Virus record (IMG/VR): IMGVR_UViG_3300025869_000007
Location: 1 to 64,000 of that record
Reading direction: 5' to 3' (one strand)
DNA from: a virus
DNA length: 64,000 nt
A model generated the notes under the pieces. That model searched no databases. It was not told where the DNA came from and saw only the letters and a list, made by a program, of their open reading frames with translations. Position numbers and translations under genes: made by a program. Positions 60,816 through 64,000 of this stretch are shown here, one piece after another (position 1 is the stretch's first letter; the number at the start of each line of letters is the position of its first letter).

Positions 60816-60990
60816 TTGCGCTTTTACTATTTGCCTGACCTATTATATATGGGAGACCATTTCTTTCTTATTTATTATTATGGTCGCAAGCGATAAGGCG
60901 AGTTGAGGCAGAAAATCTCAATGATGATCCAAAAGCTCCTTTGCATGACAGGGGGGCAGGGAAGTTTTTATTGGTATTCTTCCTTGCCCC
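60816..60990 (+). ncRNA. possible structured non-coding RNA with own promoter and terminator
   Basis: TTGCGC at 60816-60821, 19-nt spacer and TATTAT at 60841-60846 suggest a start near 60853. The predicted RNA has several short helices: GACCAT (about 60855) with ATGGTC (about 60890), TTGAG with CTCAA near 60905-60920, then a 12-bp stem (60953-60964 with 60979-60990, one G-T pair) followed by TTCTATC. No convincing ORF is inside. The surrounding stretch, 60667-61201, otherwise shows nothing I can identify. Confidence 0.35.
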
Positions 60991-61201
60991 TTCTATCATA
61001 ACTTACCTCGAAAATCAGTAATGTAATACTAGATTTACAAGGTGAATTTTGCTTTAAATCAATTTCAGCAAAACTATTTTAAAATTTTTTTACCTTTTTT
61101 TTAAAATAAATTAACAGCTCGCAATGTCAGTAAACAAGAGGGTTCTAGCCGTAATGAAGCATAATGCTACAAGAAATATTTAACTTTTTTTTGAAGATGT
61201 C

Positions 61202-61233
61202 TTGACATAAATCATAATCTATGGTTTTATTAA
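61202..61233 (+). promoter_or_regulatory. TTGACA promoter for amidoligase operon
   Basis: TTGACA at 61202-61207, and TATTAA at about 61228-61233. The string GGTTTTATTA is at the same offset as in promoter 38. The start is predicted near 61237-61240 (ATAACAAC), leaving a CA-rich leader of about 48 nt before ATG 61287; an upstream ATG at 61221 would lie inside the promoter. Confidence 0.68.
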
Positions 61234-61286
61234 ATCATAACAACGAGGGAGACCTCACAACAACAAACACCAAAATATTACACACC

Positions 61287-61538
61287 ATGAAATCAATCAA
61301 CATCACAACTCGCAAGTTCAACAAGTCAAACGGACAACTCAACGCTAACCAAGAGTGGTTAGTAACAATCGTAAAAGCAAACGGAGACGTTCAGTCACGC
61401 CACATCGCAAGCCCTGCTTGGAAGGTAGACCAAGAAACCAAGTCAAGCGGATATGCTTCATTCTACGATTGCGAAAAAAAGAGAATGTCACGATTCGACC
61501 TTTCAACATCAATTACTGCTCCTGTAGCAGTTAACTAA
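61287..61538 (+). CDS. small basic protein upstream of amidoligase, 83 aa
   Basis: 83 residues, basic, beta-rich (SINITTRKFNKSNGQL, NQEWLVTIVKANGDVQSRHI). No family recognised. Codons end in C more often than elsewhere, like the capsid gene, suggesting high expression. Because it precedes the amidoligase it could be a partner or substrate, which is inference. Confidence 0.6.
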   Translation: MKSINITTRKFNKSNGQLNANQEWLVTIVKANGDVQSRHIASPAWKVDQETKSSGYASFYDCEKKRMSRFDLSTSITAPVAVN

Positions 61539-61565
61539 TTAACCACAACCAAGGAGAACAACACA

Positions 61566-62627
61566 ATGAATCCTAAAGTTAACGAAATCACATTTGGCGT
61601 AGAAGTCGAATGCATCTTACCATCAAGCCATCCTTTCAGAGTAGGTGGATACCATAACGGAATAGAGATGGACGCATCTTACACTATCAATGGAGAGACT
61701 GTTCAAGCTCCTTCATTTAATGGCAAGCGTGCCAAGTGTGAAACTGATTCAAGCCTTCGCACTAGAGGTTACAACAGAGTAGGCGTAGAAATCGTAACTC
61801 CAATACTTAAAGGTGAGGAAGGGCGTCAGTTCATGATAGACCTTTTTGACTTCATCAAGCTTGTAGGTGGCAAAGTAAATCGCTCATGTGGTCAGCATAT
61901 CCATTTAGGATTAGAGTCAATTACAGGACGCACAGCAACTCCTTCACAGGTAACAATGTTTCTTGCAGAGATCATGAAGAAAAGTTCAAACCTTCAGTAT
62001 AGTGCATATGCACAAACAGGAACTGACAGGAATCGTAATGGCTACTCTAGAGAGATTGCAGTAAACAGCAATATCATCAATACCATGACTCAAAAGATTG
62101 CACGTCGCACTAAGAAGCATGGCGTAGGAAATAGCTTTAATAGAAGTGATGTTCAAGATTTTGCTAATACTTGTGCAAGAGGTTCATTCTTAAACCTTAC
62201 TACCATCAACAGAAAAGCTACGATAGAGTTTCGTTGGGGTGCAGGGACTCTTAACATTCAAAAGTTTCTCAGTCACTTGTTCACTTGCGAATATATCGCA
62301 CGTCGTGCATGGCGCTCAAAAGGTTATCCAACCAACTGCACTAAGCACAGACAAAACCACATCCATCGTGGAGATAATGCTACACGTGGACAGCGTGCAT
62401 TAAACTACTTGGTAAACGATTTTCGTAAAAACCAAGATGGACGTGCAATGTTTAATTTCTCAGAAATCTACAAGGCTAACTTCACAAGAATGTGGGCAAC
62501 ATCAATGCGCATGGCACGCAAATGGGATAGGCTTATGAGTGGTGCAGAGACTCGCTACAATTACACAAAAGACCCTAAGCGTGCAATGCTTGACAAGATT
62601 GCCAATTCTACATTCACTTGGTTCTAA
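61566..62627 (+). CDS. amidoligase (COOH-NH2 ligase family)
   Basis: 353 residues with a strong Shine-Dalgarno (AAGGAGAACAACACAATG). The family marks are present: FGVEVEC (Glu residues near 12-15), VGVEIVTPIL, SCGQHIHLGLE (about 107-117) and KATIEFRWGAGTLN (about 217-230). They fit the glutamine-synthetase-like amidoligase family, which joins a carboxyl to an amine with ATP. The substrate is unknown. The next gene encodes a class-II amidotransferase-like protein. Confidence 0.84.
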   Translation: MNPKVNEITFGVEVECILPSSHPFRVGGYHNGIEMDASYTINGETVQAPSFNGKRAKCETDSSLRTRGYNRVGVEIVTPILKGEEGRQFMIDLFDFIKLVGGKVNRSCGQHIHLGLESITGRTATPSQVTMFLAEIMKKSSNLQYSAYAQTGTDRNRNGYSREIAVNSNIINTMTQKIARRTKKHGVGNSFNRSDVQDFANTCARGSFLNLTTINRKATIEFRWGAGTLNIQKFLSHLFTCEYIARRAWRSKGYPTNCTKHRQNHIHRGDNATRGQRALNYLVNDFRKNQDGRAMFNFSEIYKANFTRMWATSMRMARKWDRLMSGAETRYNYTKDPKRAMLDKIANSTFTWF

Positions 62628-62661
62628 TAACTATAACATAATAAAATAAGGAGACATCACA

Positions 62662-63480
62662 ATGTGTATCATAATTTATAAACCCAAAGGAAAATCCGTT
62701 CCTTTGGAAAGACTATTCAACGCTAAGGATCGCAACCCTCATGGATTCGGAATTTCATGGGCATTCAAGAAAAAGTTGCATATCTTCAAAACAATGGACT
62801 TTGATTTATTTCTAGAGAAATACAGCAAGGTAAGTAAGTTTGATTGCTTAATACATTTTCGATTTGCCACAAAGGGTAAAAAGGAAAAAATTAATTGTCA
62901 TCCATTTCGTATAAATAAAAATCTAGTCATGACTCATAATGGGACTATACAGGATTTAGATGGTACTAGTCATGAGCGTTCAGACTCTAGGACATTTGCT
63001 CATTCATACGTTAAGCCAATGGTTAATATTAAAAGCGATTTTGTAAACTCTTCAAATGGCAAGCGTTGGATGAAGGGAATGATTTCAATGCAGACCAATA
63101 AACTAGTTTTCATGAATCATCATGGAACACCTACTTTTATAAATGGAGACTTGGGGCATTGGTCTATGGGATGTTGGTACTCAAACGAGACCTACAAGGC
63201 GAGGCATCTCCCATCCCACTCGTTTACTAGCAGAAAATCTATAAAGGGATATAAGCACCTTTCTCGCAAGCCTAAGGCTATACCTAATGAAATTGTACAG
63301 GGATTGCCAATAAACTACGGAAAGCTTCGATCAGGTAGAAGTTTAATAGATGAAGTGGAAGACGAACTGCAAGGGCAAGTTGACTTATGGGGAGATGTGC
63401 AAGATCAGATGGAGCAAAATCAATTAGACTGTAACACGTCAGAAGGTTTTGATTGTGCAGAAGATGATACTCTAGAATAA
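62662..63480 (+). CDS. class II glutamine-amidotransferase-like protein
   Basis: 272 residues starting MCIII, so Cys2 would be the N-terminal nucleophile after Met removal. LIHFRFATKGKK (about 63-74) and THNGTIQDLDG (about 91-101) match the Arg-x-A-T-x-G and Asn-Gly motifs of Ntn-type GATase II. It likely supplies ammonia or acts as a peptide amidase for the amidoligase upstream. Shine-Dalgarno AAGGAGACATCACAATG. C-terminal half unassigned and acidic. Confidence 0.82.
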   Translation: MCIIIYKPKGKSVPLERLFNAKDRNPHGFGISWAFKKKLHIFKTMDFDLFLEKYSKVSKFDCLIHFRFATKGKKEKINCHPFRINKNLVMTHNGTIQDLDGTSHERSDSRTFAHSYVKPMVNIKSDFVNSSNGKRWMKGMISMQTNKLVFMNHHGTPTFINGDLGHWSMGCWYSNETYKARHLPSHSFTSRKSIKGYKHLSRKPKAIPNEIVQGLPINYGKLRSGRSLIDEVEDELQGQVDLWGDVQDQMEQNQLDCNTSEGFDCAEDDTLE

Positions 63481-63497
63481 TTTTACATTGTGTTGTT

Positions 63498-63562
63498 AGT
63501 CCCCTTGGGTATCCCAAATTCCGCTCTACAAATGGATGCCCTTGGGGACTACTTATTTTATT
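63498..63562 (+). terminator. intrinsic terminator after amidoligase operon
   Basis: AGTCCCC at 63498-63504 pairs with GGGGACT at 63544-63550 and GGG at 63507-63509 with CCC at 63539-63541, followed by ACTTATTTTATTTT. The TTGGG/CCTTGGG design is close to that of the capsid terminator at 8739. Confidence 0.68.
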
Positions 63563-63595
63563 TTAAAGTTTTTTTGAAAAAATATTAAAAAGGTA

Positions 63596-63626
63596 TTGAC
63601 ACATTGAAATAAATATAAGAGGTTAA
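63596..63626 (+). promoter_or_regulatory. TTGACA promoter
   Basis: TTGACA at 63596-63601 after TTAAAAAGGTA, the same context as promoters 38 and 48901. The -10 is weak, GGTTAA at 63621-63626, as at 51735. Start near 63631 gives a leader of about 30 nt, rich in CA and AAC, with no Shine-Dalgarno before ATG 63660. Confidence 0.6.
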
Positions 63627-63659
63627 GGACAGACAACAAAACCAACAACATAAAATAAA

Positions 63660-64000
63660 ATGAACTTAATAGAAATTATTCGCCCATTCGCAGAAACCTT
63701 AAATGCATCAAATGTAAATGACTCAAGGTTCGATAGATTAGAACTAGATGACATTGAGATAACAGAAGATGGCTTTGATGCATCAGTATCAGACCTTAAT
63801 GGAGGATGGCTTCAGATTGAAGGTGGAGTAAGGGAAGAAGAAACAGAATCACTTTGGGGAGATCAAGTTTCAGAAGTTCATCAAATGGCATACGCACAAG
63901 AAAATGAAATTTCAGAAGTTCGTCAGTTTGATCCTAATGGAGTTGAGTTGCCTTACGTTGAATTAAGATTTTTACATCTTGCTAGACCAATAGTAGACGA
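63660..64000 (+). CDS. acidic protein, partial at window end
   Basis: ATG 63660, then 113 complete codons without a stop to the end of the window. It opens MNLIEIIRPFAETLNASNVN and is acidic (LDDIEITEDGF, REEETESLWGD). Unrecognised; the 3' end lies outside. Confidence 0.72.
   Translation, partial: MNLIEIIRPFAETLNASNVNDSRFDRLELDDIEITEDGFDASVSDLNGGWLQIEGGVREEETESLWGDQVSEVHQMAYAQENEISEVRQFDPNGVELPYVELRFLHLARPIVD

Noticed and set aside
60847-60860. ATGGGAGACCAT and GAGGGAGACCTC as a shared RNA hairpin
   Set aside because: GGGAGACC also occurs inside coding sequence (about 8840 and 18090), so the match is not specific.
1-64000. tRNA genes, CRISPR arrays, insertion sequences, integrase and attachment sites
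   Set aside because: I looked for each and saw no cloverleaf with conserved T-loop, no spaced direct repeats and no transposase or integrase motif.

Overview
The window is part of a tailed-phage genome, very probably a siphovirus. It carries an HK97-type head module, a lambda-like tail-assembly frameshift and a 1,757-residue tape measure, and I see no contractile sheath gene. The DNA is AT-rich. Almost every gene is on the + strand, packed with ATGA/GTGA stop-start overlaps. A lipobox protein at 46.1 kb points to a Gram-negative host. Shine-Dalgarno sites (AAGGAG type) occur only at some genes. I cannot name the host, although LamG-type tail domains and sulfotransferases suit an aquatic or marine setting. 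No integrase, repressor, polymerase, helicase or endolysin is recognisable, so the window holds only part of the genome.

Layout. 0-13.4 kb: head and connector genes (RecU-like nuclease, portal, minor head protein fused to a zeta-toxin-like domain, protease, major capsid protein, connectors, tail-tube candidates), then the tail-assembly chaperone with a canonical C CCA AAC -1 frameshift site. 13.4-37 kb: tape measure and six large tail or host-recognition proteins, with a glycosyltransferase gene among them. 37-46 kb: a continuous surface-glycan cassette of two-domain and single-domain glycosyltransferases, two fucosyltransferase-like enzymes, three methyltransferases, four sulfotransferase-like proteins and a sigma-region-4-like protein; a fifth sulfotransferase lies at 51 kb. 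46-52 kb: many small early-looking genes, a lipoprotein, a GGCT-like cyclotransferase and a Cas4/RecB-like nuclease. 52-60 kb: TerL, then a sugar-nucleotide SDR, a TET-associated-glycosyltransferase-type gene (TAGT), four ParB-like proteins (one fused to a DNA methyltransferase) and a Cys-cluster protein, then TerS. 60-61.3 kb: the only minus-strand genes and a gene-poor stretch with a possible structured RNA. 61.3-64 kb: an amidoligase plus a class-II glutamine-amidotransferase-like protein, and a partial gene.

How it may work together. Two promoter styles recur. TTGACA-type promoters place the start codon of the first gene 35-37 nt downstream of the -35 box, which implies leaderless mRNAs; they serve mostly small genes, but one at the window's left edge heads the head-gene operon. 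TTGACGCA boxes with an 18-nt spacer precede the protease, capsid, tail-tube and tail-fibre transcription units. The late virion genes, the glycan/sulfation/methylation cassette, the TAGT/ParB/methyltransferase set and the amidoligase set suggest a phage that modifies its surface, its DNA and possibly a peptide-like target. The substrates are inferred, not shown by the sequence.
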